NCBI GenBank assembly: GCA_012512055.1
Contig: JAAZEW010000183.1
Coordinates: 1-64,000 of the forward strand
DNA length: 64,000 bases
DNA from: Bacillota bacterium
GTDB taxonomy: Bacteria > Bacillota_G > SHA-98 > UBA4971
Direction: 5' to 3'
The translations under genes were made by a program, and so were the position numbers. Shown one piece after another: positions 43,654-51,719 of this stretch; position 1 is the first letter of the stretch, and each line of letters opens with the position of its first letter. Below the pieces are notes generated by a model, which had not been told where the DNA came from, did not search any database, and saw nothing but the letters and a program-made list of their open reading frames with translations.

Positions 43654-44669
43654 CTTACCATTGACCTCTCCACAACATCCATAAAAGCTTCAAGTCTGGT
43701 TAGGACACCGGCTTCTCCTGTATGTTCGTCAACTACGATCGTCATAAACGGCACCTTGCGCTCGCTTCTTGCAGATTCCTGTTGCAAGAGCTCGCCGATG
43801 AAAGAGTCAGGCCCGCAAGCAAAAGCACTCATTTGGAGGCAACCGTCGACGGTCCCTGGGGTTAGAAAGTAGTAACCTGCCCCAAGCAACCGTCTACCCA
43901 TGGTCCAGAACACCCTTTTTCTGGACTTTGCTTGTCCCCGTTCAACAACTGCATCTTGCAGCATGTCCATAGTCACTACCCTTGCGCCCATCAGGCTTAG
44001 CCTGTCCAAAACGTTCATTCCAAGAAATGAGTCATAAATGATATAGGGATGGCCCAAAACGCCGATGATCGGGTGCCGTACGTCCTTGTCATATCCTGAC
44101 GGGGAAATACGAGATATCGCGGAATCCTCGAAATGCTGCGCAAGATGGCCGCCCTCTCCCGCCATTGCGTCAATTGGCGGGACTCCCGCCTGGAGCAGCC
44201 GGACAAATGCATCATAGGCTTGCCTTGCCCTTCGCCTTGCAGCAGATATCGCAAGTGGATTCCGTGTGAATAACCTGCCTGTGGCATAGAGCTCTCTTAC
44301 ATATGCCCGGGAGTTACGGCTCATGTCAATTGTGGGGTCGACAATCTGCCGGATGCCCTCACAGTTATGTCTTACCATGTCAGGAAGGCCCATTAGCTTT
44401 GGGCATATATAAGCCTTCCTCTCAACGGAAACCAATCTTGGAACGAACACCCTGTCACATACTCCGGAGAGGCTCAGCACATGGCCATGAAAGGCTTTTA
44501 CAGGCAAGCAAGCCTCGTCTACTGTAACCCTAATCCCTGAGTCTATCACCGCCTTGGTGGTGTTGTCTGAGACTTTGCAAGTCTGGCCAAGAGACTCAAA
44601 AAAGGCCTTCCACGCCGGATAGTAATAATAGTATAGGAGCGCCCGAGGGAACCCTATAGTCTCTTTCAC
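43650..44669 (-). CDS. DUF2229-type activase-associated protein
   Basis: 339 residues. Begins GFPRALLYYYYYPAWKAFFE, followed by DEACLPVKAFHGHV, FVPRLVSVERKAYICPKLMG, then SAFACGPDSFIGELLQ and TIVVDEHTGEAGVLTRLEAF, the last parallel to the neighbouring protein. This matches DUF2229/CoA-activase-related proteins. The three genes look like one functional unit, possibly a standalone ATP-driven reductase of unknown substrate. The 301-bp gap upstream holds repeat R5. Confidence 0.72.
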   Translation of the reverse strand: MKETIGFPRALLYYYYYPAWKAFFESLGQTCKVSDNTTKAVIDSGIRVTVDEACLPVKAFHGHVLSLSGVCDRVFVPRLVSVERKAYICPKLMGLPDMVRHNCEGIRQIVDPTIDMSRNSRAYVRELYATGRLFTRNPLAISAARRRARQAYDAFVRLLQAGVPPIDAMAGEGGHLAQHFEDSAISRISPSGYDKDVRHPIIGVLGHPYIIYDSFLGMNVLDRLSLMGARVVTMDMLQDAVVERGQAKSRKRVFWTMGRRLLGAGYYFLTPGTVDGCLQMSAFACGPDSFIGELLQQESARSERKVPFMTIVVDEHTGEAGVLTRLEAFMDVVERSMVR

Positions 44670-44733
44670 CGAAAACTGACACCTTCCTTAACTCAAACGC
44701 CTGAATACTTAGTATAGACTGCATGCGCCGCAC

Positions 44734-44974
44734 CTAAGTAGATCACCATAAGTGATCGCCGGCTCTGGAAAATGTACGTGCTGTGTGGGGTTGCCGGTAT
44801 TGCACTAAGGGGACGGCGCCCCAAGTGGGTTGCCTTGACAAAATCCGGCCCGTAGGCCGGTGGCCGGATTTTGACACCCCTCGTTGCAATCACCGGCCTC
44901 AGAAAACGTACGTACCGTGCGGGGCCACCCAAGACAATCGGGAAACCAGCGAAACCTAACGAATTCATAGTCAG
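44734..44974 (+). repeat. R repeat copy 5, with nested B only
   Basis: Left end CTAAGTAGATCACCATAAG (with GATCAC/GTGATC hairpin), right end GAATTCATAGTCAG at 44961-44974, a drifted terminus. B at 44793-44897 flanked by related GTACGT-containing repeats; no A. Length 241 bp. The spoVAE TGA stop (complement of 44971-44973) lies inside the terminus. Confidence 0.85.
44793..44897 (+). mobile_element. Mini-element B, copy in R5
   Basis: 105 bp, GCCGGTATTGCA to TGCAATCACCGGC, with an intact internal hairpin TCAAAATCCGGCC/GGCCGGATTTTGA. Confidence 0.7.
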
Positions 44975-45321
44975 GACCGCGGACTAAAGAAGAGGGCAGC
45001 GACAGCACTGAAAAAAACGGCCACTGCCAGCCCTTGCCCTGTGAACTCAAATGCCCCCGTGAACAAGCCGATAATGCCGCTTCTCTCCGCCTCTAGCAGA
45101 GACCCTTTGGCAATGGACGCCCCGAATCCGGTAACCGGCACTAGTGCACCTGCTTTGGCAAATGAGAGAAAAGGCTGGTAAATTCCGAAACCACCTGCAA
45201 GAGCGCCTATCACGGTGAACAATACGAGCATGTGCCCGGGTGTGAGAGTTGTCAAGTCCAGTATTAATTGACCTATACCACAGATAAGCCCACCGATGAG
45301 AAATGCAATAATGTAGTCCAC
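44971..45321 (-). CDS. spoVAE: Stage V sporulation protein AE (SpoVAEb)
   Basis: 116 residues, hydrophobic with about three to four helices. Contains GGLICGIGQLILDLTTLTPGHMLVLF, IYQPFLSFAKAGALVPVTGFG and a C-terminal helix, matching SpoVAEb. Part of the channel that moves dipicolinic acid in and out of the spore core, with SpoVAC and SpoVAD encoded just upstream. GTG start. Its stop codon is formed by the end of repeat R5. Confidence 0.92.
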   Translation of the reverse strand: MDYIIAFLIGGLICGIGQLILDLTTLTPGHMLVLFTVIGALAGGFGIYQPFLSFAKAGALVPVTGFGASIAKGSLLEAERSGIIGLFTGAFEFTGQGLAVAVFFSAVAALFFSPRS

Positions 45322-45337
45322 AGGTTACACCTTCTTT

Positions 45338-46348
45338 CTACGACTCGATGACAATAGCATGGCCTATACCGGGAATACTCTCTCCCTGCTGAAAAGTTAA
45401 CGGGCTCAGCAAGGCGCCGGTGGCAATCAGTAGGATCTTCTTCAGGTTTCCTCTCTCCATCTCTTTCAATACATGGCCAAACGTAACAACTGCCGCGCAT
45501 GCACATCCGCTTGCGCCTGAACCTACCCGTTGAGCCTTTGTGTCAAAGATCATAAGACCGCAATCGTTGTGGTTGCTCCCTATATTACAACCTGCGTCTT
45601 TTGCCAACTCCGCAAAAAGCTCGGATCCAAGACTGCCGAGATCACCTGTGAGAATCAGATCGTACATATCGGGAGCGCATCCGGTGTCAGCTACATGCCT
45701 AAGAAGTGTATCTGCAGCAGCCGGGGCCATAGCAGCGCCCAAGTTATACGGATCTTTTACTCCGAGATCGATCACCCTGCCGGTGGTAGCCCAAGTAACT
45801 TTCGGACCGTTCCCGGAAGATGCCAGAACCAGGGCGCCGGCGCCTGTGACAGTATACTGGGACGTAGCCTTGTGTTGGATGTTTAGCTCTATTGGGTAGC
45901 GAAACTGGCGCTCGGCTGTTTGATAATGACTTGAGCACGCCACCAGGACATAGTCAGCGAACCCGCCGTCAAGGATCATGCATCCCAGAGCCGTTCCCAT
46001 GGCACACGTGGAGCATGCCCCGTACACCCCGATAAAAGGTATGGCAAGCTGCCTTGCGGAGAAACTGGCCGAGACAATCTGATTTAGGAGATCTCCTGCA
46101 ATGTAGTAGTCTACCATGCCCTTATCGATGCCTGAGCGTTCTATGGCAATCTCGGCAGCCTGCTCAAGGAGTTTGCGTTCACCCCTTTCCGCAGTCTTCT
46201 CCCCAAAGGCCAAATCGGGCAGCACCACGTCAAAGTCCCGGGCAAGAGGCCCGCGCCCTTCCATAGGCCCTATTATAGTACCTGTCCCGATGATTATCGG
46301 TGGATTTGTGAACTTGACAGTCGCTTTGCCGATCTTCTTTGACGCCAC
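45338..46348 (-). CDS. spoVAD: Stage V sporulation protein AD
   Basis: 336 residues, thiolase-fold DPA-binding subunit of the SpoVA complex on the inner spore membrane. Visible features: NPPIIIGTGTIIGPMEGRGP, FIGVYGACSTCAMG, the NHNDCGLMIFD block and SGCACAAVVTFGHVLKEM. Order C-D-E as in other spore formers; the GTG start lies 21 bp after spoVAC. Confidence 0.95.
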   Translation of the reverse strand: MASKKIGKATVKFTNPPIIIGTGTIIGPMEGRGPLARDFDVVLPDLAFGEKTAERGERKLLEQAAEIAIERSGIDKGMVDYYIAGDLLNQIVSASFSARQLAIPFIGVYGACSTCAMGTALGCMILDGGFADYVLVACSSHYQTAERQFRYPIELNIQHKATSQYTVTGAGALVLASSGNGPKVTWATTGRVIDLGVKDPYNLGAAMAPAAADTLLRHVADTGCAPDMYDLILTGDLGSLGSELFAELAKDAGCNIGSNHNDCGLMIFDTKAQRVGSGASGCACAAVVTFGHVLKEMERGNLKKILLIATGALLSPLTFQQGESIPGIGHAIVIES

Positions 46349-46369
46349 AGCGCCCTAATTCCCTTCCTC

Positions 46370-46876
46370 CTACAGCCCAGTGATATGGCTTATGAAAGCT
46401 GCGAATACTCCGCTCAAAACACCATATACAATGACAGGGCCTGCAATGATAAACATCTTGGCCCCCATTCCCAAGACCCAACCTTCATGCTTGAAATCAA
46501 TGGCAGAAGCAGCAACTGTGTTGGCAAACCCTGTAATAGGCACTGCAGCCCCTGCCCCGGCAAACTCAGCAAATTCATCGTAGATCCCGAATGCAGTCAA
46601 GACTATGCCGAGTAGAATCATAACTGCAAGGGTAGGAGCGGACGCTGCGTTGATATCCAATCCTCGCCCCATGAAGATGCCTAAGACAAATTGACCCAAT
46701 GCGCAAACAGCGCCGCCTGTCATAAATGCAACGAGGAAATGCCGGAGGTAAGGAGGCTTGGGCTTCCTTTCGGCCACCAGTTGTTGATAAACCTCTTGCC
46801 TCCGCTTCTGCTCCTGGGTTGCCTGGACAGTCTCAGGCATCTTTGTTATCTGTTTTTTGGCCTTTTCAGACTGCAC
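46370..46876 (-). CDS. spoVAC: Stage V sporulation protein AC
   Basis: 168 residues: a charged N-terminal 45 residues (YQQLVAERKPKPPYLRH) then four to five transmembrane segments with FMTGGAVCALGQFVLGIFM, GIYDEFAEFAGAGAAVPITG and HEGWVLGMGAKMFIIAGPVI. Mechanosensitive-type pore subunit of the SpoVA channel. GTG start with GGGGG ahead. The upstream gap holds R6, so a promoter must be inside or upstream of the repeat, or transcription comes from the dodecin gene. Confidence 0.94.
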   Translation of the reverse strand: MQSEKAKKQITKMPETVQATQEQKRRQEVYQQLVAERKPKPPYLRHFLVAFMTGGAVCALGQFVLGIFMGRGLDINAASAPTLAVMILLGIVLTAFGIYDEFAEFAGAGAAVPITGFANTVAASAIDFKHEGWVLGMGAKMFIIAGPVIVYGVLSGVFAAFISHITGL

Positions 46877-46922
46877 CTTTGCTTATACCCCCTGATCTAT
46901 ACGCATCAAATACATGCTAAGA

Positions 46923-47028
46923 CTAAGTAGATCGCCATAAGCAATCCCCGGCTCCGGAAGATGTTCGTACCGTGCGCGGCCACCTAAGACCTCGAACAAC
47001 GAGCGAAAACTGATGGACTTATGCTTAA
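46923..47028 (+). repeat. R repeat copy 6 (uninterrupted short form)
   Basis: 106 bp with neither A nor B: left end CTAAGTAGATCGCCATAAGC, right end TGATGGACTTATGCTTAAG. It shows the empty sites for both inserts. The TAA stop of the dodecin gene (complement of 47025-47027) is in its right terminus. Confidence 0.85.
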
Positions 47029-47231
47029 GTACCGTCCACTGAGAAAGCCACGTTCACATCGGCTTTGTATTTCGTAATCTTACCGTTTTCTATAGAGGCG
47101 GTCATATTCAGGACTTCGACACCTGTGATATTCCGGATGGTTTTGGATGCTGCACTGACAGCCTCCTCTATTGCATGCTCCCAGCTTGTCGTTGACTCAC
47201 CCAGTAATTCCACGACTTTTACTACTGACAC
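47025..47231 (-). CDS. Dodecin-family flavin-binding protein
   Basis: 68 residues, the exact dodecin length: VVKVVELLGESTTSWEHAIEEAV, SAASKTIRNITGVEVLNMTASIENGKITKYKADVNVAF. Dodecins form hollow dodecamers that store or buffer flavins (or CoA in some bacteria). It lies between sigF and spoVAC. GTG start with AAAGGGGG ahead; a sigma-G-like promoter precedes it. The stop codon is provided by R6. Confidence 0.88.
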   Translation of the reverse strand: MSVVKVVELLGESTTSWEHAIEEAVSAASKTIRNITGVEVLNMTASIENGKITKYKADVNVAFSVDGT

Positions 47232-47255
47232 GGGCTGTGCCCCCTTTCTCTTTTC

Positions 47256-47286
47256 TAATTATGCGCATGTAACAGAGGTTTAATTC
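47256..47286 (-). promoter_or_regulatory. Sigma-F/G-like promoter upstream of the dodecin gene
   Basis: GAATT (47286-47282), an 18-bp spacer and CATAATTA (47263-47256) approach the sigma-G pattern GNATR-N18-CATnnTA. The distance to the GTG start at 47231 is suitable. If real, it would place the dodecin gene and perhaps spoVAC-D-E under forespore control. One mismatch in each box. Confidence 0.3.
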
Positions 47287-47381
47287 TCTTGGGATCTAAC
47301 ACGTGTGACTGCTTGGGGCGTGATTGCTCAAAGAAGGTGCGGGGAATAAGGACAAGAAACCGCAAGGCCGGGGAGGAAATG

Positions 47382-48149
47382 CTACACGGCATCCAGTTCT
47401 TGCCGCAAGCGTTTCAGTGCGCTTTTCTCAAGCTTGCTGACTTGCGGCTGGGAGATGCCCAGTCGTTCAGCGACTTGCATCTGCTTTAAGTCATGGAAAA
47501 ACCTCATCTCTATTACTGCTCGTTCAGTAGGATTTAAGTGCGCCATAGCTTGCTTGAGCGCAATAGATTCTATTTGGTCGTCCGCAAAAGAAAGGGAGGC
47601 AATTCTGTCTTCAATGCAGAATGAATCGTCGGAGGAACCAGGTTCCGAGAGAGATACGATAGGCTTCAGGACATCCTGGGCCTCAACTATCTCTTCGTTG
47701 CCGAGTCCGGTCTTCCCGGCAATTTCATCAATATCCGGCTCCCGCCCTAATTCAATTCTTAGAATACGCAGTGCTTCTTCGACTCTGACAGCTCTGTCTC
47801 GAAGTGTTCTTCCAATCTTAAGCCGCCCTCCGGAACGAAGATGTTCCCGAATTGTCCCGAGGATAACCGGCACGGCATACGTAGAGAAGCGAGTCCCGCA
47901 TGATTCGTCAAACCGGTCTGTCGCTCTCAACAGCCCTATACATCCCACCTGGAACAAGTCTTCCTTCTCGTCTGCTTCACGGGAAAACCTGTTTACCAAA
48001 CTCATTACAAGTCGTAGATTCCGCGAGACCAATTCTTCACGGGCATCTCCGTCCCCGGCACGTATACGTTTTTTTAGCTCATGCACCTCTTCGTTGGTAA
48101 GAAGGGGCAGAAGAGGAAGTTGAATTTGATCAAGCCTCCGGTTCATCAC
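47382..48149 (-). CDS. sigF: RNA polymerase sigma factor SigF
   Basis: Forespore-specific sigma factor, 255 residues. Region 2 contains SRNLRLVMSLVNRFSREADEKEDLFQVGCIGLLRATDRFD; region 4 contains LNPTERAVIEMRFFHDLKQM and the HTH VAERLGISQPQVSKLEKSAL. It overlaps the spoIIAB 3' end by 20 bp. The third gene of the canonical spoIIAA-spoIIAB-sigF operon; activity is set by the upstream two gene products. Confidence 0.96.
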   Translation of the reverse strand: MMNRRLDQIQLPLLPLLTNEEVHELKKRIRAGDGDAREELVSRNLRLVMSLVNRFSREADEKEDLFQVGCIGLLRATDRFDESCGTRFSTYAVPVILGTIREHLRSGGRLKIGRTLRDRAVRVEEALRILRIELGREPDIDEIAGKTGLGNEEIVEAQDVLKPIVSLSEPGSSDDSFCIEDRIASLSFADDQIESIALKQAMAHLNPTERAVIEMRFFHDLKQMQVAERLGISQPQVSKLEKSALKRLRQELDAV

Positions 48150-48585
48150 TGTCCTTCGCCGTCCCGTGAGGTGACTTTCTTATCTCAACCCTAACCCCTT
48201 CTCCCGGGACGGAAGACACATGGAGCTCATCTGATAACGCCTCCATTATCGTGAACCCCATACCCATCCTATCCGGGTCCGTGGTGAAAGCCGGCTCCTT
48301 CGCCTGTTCTACGTCGACTATGCCCTTCCCGAAATCCTCGACTGTGACACAGAGGGTGTTACCTTCTCTCACTACAGACAGCCGGACGATACCTCCGGAA
48401 ACACCGTAACTGTGGAGCACAGTGTTGGATATGGCTTCTGACACCACCAATTTTACATCGTCAATTTCCTCTAAAGTGAATGAATTGATTTGCGCCGCAA
48501 AACACGCAACCGTCGTTCTGGCAAATTCCACATTCTCAGGTACCGCCGGAAATTCCAGGGTTACATAGTTTCTTACGCTCACCAT
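48130..48585 (-). CDS. spoIIAB: Anti-sigma-F factor SpoIIAB
   Basis: 151 residues from ATG 48585, which starts right after the spoIIAA stop with GGGGGTG ahead. GHKL ATPase/kinase: N-box VSEAISNTVLHSYG, VEDFGKGIVD, and DRMGMGFTIMEALSDEL. Binds SigF and phosphorylates SpoIIAA. A longer upstream reading frame overlapping spoIIAA is not supported. Confidence 0.96.
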   Translation of the reverse strand: MVSVRNYVTLEFPAVPENVEFARTTVACFAAQINSFTLEEIDDVKLVVSEAISNTVLHSYGVSGGIVRLSVVREGNTLCVTVEDFGKGIVDVEQAKEPAFTTDPDRMGMGFTIMEALSDELHVSSVPGEGVRVEIRKSPHGTAKDSDEPEA

Positions 48586-48586
48586 G

Positions 48587-48934
48587 TTACACCCCCTGAG
48601 CCTTGGCCCAGGCTTCGTCTTCAGTGTTGCAAATAGGTATAATGCCTGCCAAGCCTGATAATTCAAGGGCTTTTCGCGCTTGTGGCGATGGGGCCACCAC
48701 TATGACATTCCCACCATGAGGTTTGAGCCTTTTGTATCTGCCCAGAATCACTCCTAATCCTGAGCTGTCAATGAAAGCAACATCACGCATTACAAGAAGG
48801 ATGTCATTTATATCAGGATTCGCATCGAGCTGCTTTTCAACTGCGTCGCGGAAGCTCGGCGCCGTATTCAAGTCGAGCTCCCCGAAGATGCCTGCAACCA
48901 GAACACGGCCAATGACCCTGACGTCAAGCTTCAT
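48587..48934 (-). CDS. spoIIAA: Anti-sigma-F factor antagonist SpoIIAA
   Basis: STAS-domain protein, 115 residues. The phospho-acceptor site is in VAFIDSSGLGVILGRY. Its dephosphorylated form releases SigF from SpoIIAB. AGGAGGAGG precedes the ATG by seven bases. A near-consensus sigma-H promoter lies just upstream and a terminator lies beyond, so this operon is not co-transcribed with dacF. Confidence 0.96.
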   Translation of the reverse strand: MKLDVRVIGRVLVAGIFGELDLNTAPSFRDAVEKQLDANPDINDILLVMRDVAFIDSSGLGVILGRYKRLKPHGGNVIVVAPSPQARKALELSGLAGIIPICNTEDEAWAKAQGV

Positions 48935-48967
48935 TCACAATCCTCCTCCTGTTTTCCCGTCCCATTC

Positions 48968-48996
48968 CTATTCTCCGGACCGTTGATTAGTCCTTC
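48968..48996 (-). promoter_or_regulatory. Sigma-H-type promoter of the spoIIA operon
   Basis: On the minus strand GAAGGACTA, 12 bp, then GAGAATAG: -35 AGGA and -10 GAAT elements match the sigma-H pattern RnAGGAwww-N11-14-RnnGAATww. It lies about 35 bp upstream of spoIIAA. In Bacillus the spoIIA operon is sigma-H dependent, which supports the call. Confidence 0.65.
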
Positions 48997-49005
48997 CGAG
49001 GCTTG

Positions 49006-49033
49006 CGAAAAAGAAAACAGCCCAGAGGGCTGT
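49006..49033 (-). terminator. Intrinsic terminator after dacF
   Basis: Minus strand ACAGCCC-TCT-GGGCTGT (49033-49017), a perfect 7-bp stem with 3-nt loop, followed by TTTCTTTTTC. Lies 26 bp past the dacF stop and just upstream of the spoIIA promoter. Confidence 0.85.
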
Positions 49034-49058
49034 GGAAATAGGAGGCTTGAGACACCTG

Positions 49059-50270
49059 CTACCGGTTCATCCTGAACAATCCACGGAGCAGGTTTCGGGT
49101 GATACGAAATACAACCGTAAAGATGTTGCCGCGGCGTACTTCTTCCGCAGCTACCAGGGCAACCCTGCCTATGATTGAACCATCTTCGGCCAAGGCAAGC
49201 ATTTCGCCGAGCTTCTGGCCCTTTGCCACAGGCGCGTCAACCTTATTCGCCAGCGCCGTCTTGCTTCTTACCTTATCTTCTTCTCCCCTGGGCACGACTG
49301 CAACTAACGGTTCCAAGCAAATTGCATCCACGTGATCCGCAACTCCTCGAGTGACTTCCACCGCATCAATAACCTGACCTTCTCTTGCCAGCGCAACACC
49401 GGCAAAGTGCCTGAACCCAAAGTCGAGCAGGGCCGACGCTTCCTTGAAGCGTGTGGTCGAGTCAGCGACCTTGAGCACGACCGAGATCAACCTCAAACTG
49501 CCTTTTTTTGCAGTCGCTGCAAGACAGTAACCTGCCTCTTCAGTAAAACCCGTCTTAAGCCCGTCAACACCTTCATACGATTTTATGAGGCGGTTTGTGT
49601 TCACAAGAATGTTTTTTCCATCGCGCACATAGTCGATCCAAGTGGTAAACCATTCATGTACCTTCGGATGACGCAGCAATTCCCTGGACATAAGGGCAAT
49701 ATCCCTTGCAGTCGTGTAATGGTTCGGATCAGGCAAACCTGAGGCGTTGACGAAATTGGTTCCTGTCATTCCAAGTTCCTGTCCACGCTTATTCATCATG
49801 TCAACAAAGGCTTCCTCACTGCCGCCAACATGTTCTGCCACTGCGACACTGGCATCATTTGCCGAAACAATGGCAATAGACTTCATAAGGTCCTCTAGAG
49901 ACATTTCCTCCCCGACTTCCAGCCAGATTTGCGAGCCTCCCATTCTCATCGCTCTCTCACTGGTTGCCACCATATCACTGAAGCCGGCTTTGCCCTGGTC
50001 TATTTTCTCCATAACCAGGAGCATTGTCATAATCTTTGTGATACTGGCAGGAGGGAGCGGTTTCTCCGGATTCTTCTCAAAGAGAACCTTTCCTGAAGTT
50101 GACTCTATCAGCAAAGCCGACTCAGCAGTAATGGGAATACTCGGCGCAATGGAAAGCTGCTGTGCCTCTACATGCCGAGAGCCGTATCCTCCGGTGATGA
50201 GAATCACAAAAGTCAAAATGACGTTGATTCCGGCAAGGAATGTCCTTGCTACGACACTTCTCTTGCCCAC
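49059..50270 (-). CDS. dacF: Serine-type D-Ala-D-Ala carboxypeptidase DacF
   Basis: About 403 residues from GTG 50270 (GGAGG eight bases ahead); the upstream extension would overlap a strong hairpin. Signal peptide (about 9-30), then the penicillin-binding motifs ASITK (SxxK), SAN and KTG (GLKTGFTEEAGYCLAA), and a C-terminal PBP5-like beta domain ending in an amphipathic basic helix RITRNLLRGLFRMNR for membrane attachment. Trims pentapeptide side chains; DacF acts in spore peptidoglycan in Bacillus. Confidence 0.93.
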   Translation of the reverse strand: MGKRSVVARTFLAGINVILTFVILITGGYGSRHVEAQQLSIAPSIPITAESALLIESTSGKVLFEKNPEKPLPPASITKIMTMLLVMEKIDQGKAGFSDMVATSERAMRMGGSQIWLEVGEEMSLEDLMKSIAIVSANDASVAVAEHVGGSEEAFVDMMNKRGQELGMTGTNFVNASGLPDPNHYTTARDIALMSRELLRHPKVHEWFTTWIDYVRDGKNILVNTNRLIKSYEGVDGLKTGFTEEAGYCLAATAKKGSLRLISVVLKVADSTTRFKEASALLDFGFRHFAGVALAREGQVIDAVEVTRGVADHVDAICLEPLVAVVPRGEEDKVRSKTALANKVDAPVAKGQKLGEMLALAEDGSIIGRVALVAAEEVRRGNIFTVVFRITRNLLRGLFRMNR

Positions 50271-50330
50271 TTTTTCTTCCTCCCTGTCATACCACGCACT
50301 GGATTCACATCTGTACACGTACATATTCAC

Positions 50331-50357
50331 GCGGGCGGGGCGATATACCCCACCCGC
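50331..50357. other. GC-rich stem-loop between pdp and dacF
   Basis: GCGGGCGGGG (50331-50340) and CCCCACCCGC (50348-50357) form a 10-bp stem with one G-T wobble on the minus-strand RNA and a 7-nt loop. No T-run follows on the minus strand, so it may be an mRNA processing or partial termination site rather than an intrinsic terminator. Confidence 0.45.
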
Positions 50358-50395
50358 ATGAAAAAGCAAGCCTGACAAGGGTTAAAGCTGTTTCC

Positions 50396-51706
50396 TCAGC
50401 TCTCGATGACGTATTTGATGAGCCGGGGCACACAGGGCTTATCCTGGGATACTTCATATGATGACATCACGAGCCGGCAAGCAGGCTCAAGCGTATCCCA
50501 AGCGTTGGTATGGAGCATTACCAAAGGTTCACCCTGCTCCACCCTGTCTCCGATTTTCTTCAGGACTATGATGCCTGCTGCAGGGTCTATTGTGTCGTCT
50601 TTCGTTCTGCGTCCGGCGCCCAGGATCATGGAAGCAACTCCAATCTTCTCTGCATCGATTTCACTTATGTAACCTGACCTGGCACTTGGAACCGCCTCCA
50701 GGCAGCTTGCGGACGGAAGAAGAATATCCGGAGCTTCAATGACCTTCACGTCACCGCCCTGAGCGGACACAAGGTCAGCAAATTTACTTAGGGCGGCACC
50801 GGTCTCTAAGGCCCTTATCAGGTTTGGCCTGGCATCCTCAACACTTTTGGCCTTACCCCCCAGAACAAGCATGAGTGACCCCAGAGACAGGCATAGTTCT
50901 CGGAGATCTTCCGGCCCTTCGCCTCGCAGGGTACGAATGGCCTCTATGACTTCGAGAGAATTACCCACTGCGTAACCCAAAGGCTGATTCATGTCACTGA
51001 CTAACGCAGCGCCCGTCTTCCCTGCCCCTCTCACGATATCCACCATCAACCGGGCCAGGCGCTTGGCGTCATCCTCAGATTTCATAAACGCTCCTCTGCC
51101 GGCCTTTACATCAAAGACAATGGCATCTGCCCCACAAGCCAGTTTCTTACTGCATATGCTGCCTGCTATTAACGGTATGCTGTCTACCGTTGCAGTCACG
51201 TCCCGAAGCGCGTAGAGCTTCTTGTCAGCAGGGGCAATGGAGGCGGTCTGCCCGACCACGGCAATTCCCGTTCTATTCACAGCTTCCACGAATTCGTCCT
51301 TTGACAAGTCAACCCGAAACCCGGGGATAGATTCCAGTTTATCCAGGGTACCACCGGTATGGCCCAGCCCTCGGCCTGACATCTTTGCTACAGGAATCTC
51401 TAAAGAGGCCACAAGAGGCGCAAGAACCAGGGTGGTTTTGTCTCCCACTCCGCCGGTGCTATGCTTATCGACTTTCACTCCGTGAATCCCGGAAAGATCC
51501 ACGGTTTCTCCGGAGTGAGCCATTGCCATTGTCAGATCACACGTTTCTCGTACGCTCATTCCCTGAAAGAATACGGCCATTAGAAAAGCGGACATTTGAT
51601 AGTCGGGAATGCCGCCTTCGGTATACCGGCAAATCATAGAGGTGATTTCATCACTTGACAACTCATGGCCGCGTCGTTTCTTTAGGATAATGTCATAGGC
51701 TCTCAA
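50396..51706 (-). CDS. pdp: Pyrimidine-nucleoside phosphorylase
   Basis: 436 residues from TTG 51706 (AGGAGAGG, seven-base spacer). Nucleoside phosphorylase family 3 with KVDKHSTGGVGDKTTLVLAP, KMSGRGLGHTGGTLDKLES, and a C-terminal PYNP domain with A-type GYISEIDAEKIGVASMILGAGR and AGIIVLKKIGDRVEQGEPLVML. Splits thymidine or uridine with phosphate. It lies between xerD and dacF, as in many Clostridia. Confidence 0.95.
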   Translation of the reverse strand: MRAYDIILKKRRGHELSSDEITSMICRYTEGGIPDYQMSAFLMAVFFQGMSVRETCDLTMAMAHSGETVDLSGIHGVKVDKHSTGGVGDKTTLVLAPLVASLEIPVAKMSGRGLGHTGGTLDKLESIPGFRVDLSKDEFVEAVNRTGIAVVGQTASIAPADKKLYALRDVTATVDSIPLIAGSICSKKLACGADAIVFDVKAGRGAFMKSEDDAKRLARLMVDIVRGAGKTGAALVSDMNQPLGYAVGNSLEVIEAIRTLRGEGPEDLRELCLSLGSLMLVLGGKAKSVEDARPNLIRALETGAALSKFADLVSAQGGDVKVIEAPDILLPSASCLEAVPSARSGYISEIDAEKIGVASMILGAGRRTKDDTIDPAAGIIVLKKIGDRVEQGEPLVMLHTNAWDTLEPACRLVMSSYEVSQDKPCVPRLIKYVIES

Positions 51707-51719
51707 GTTAACCCCTCTC

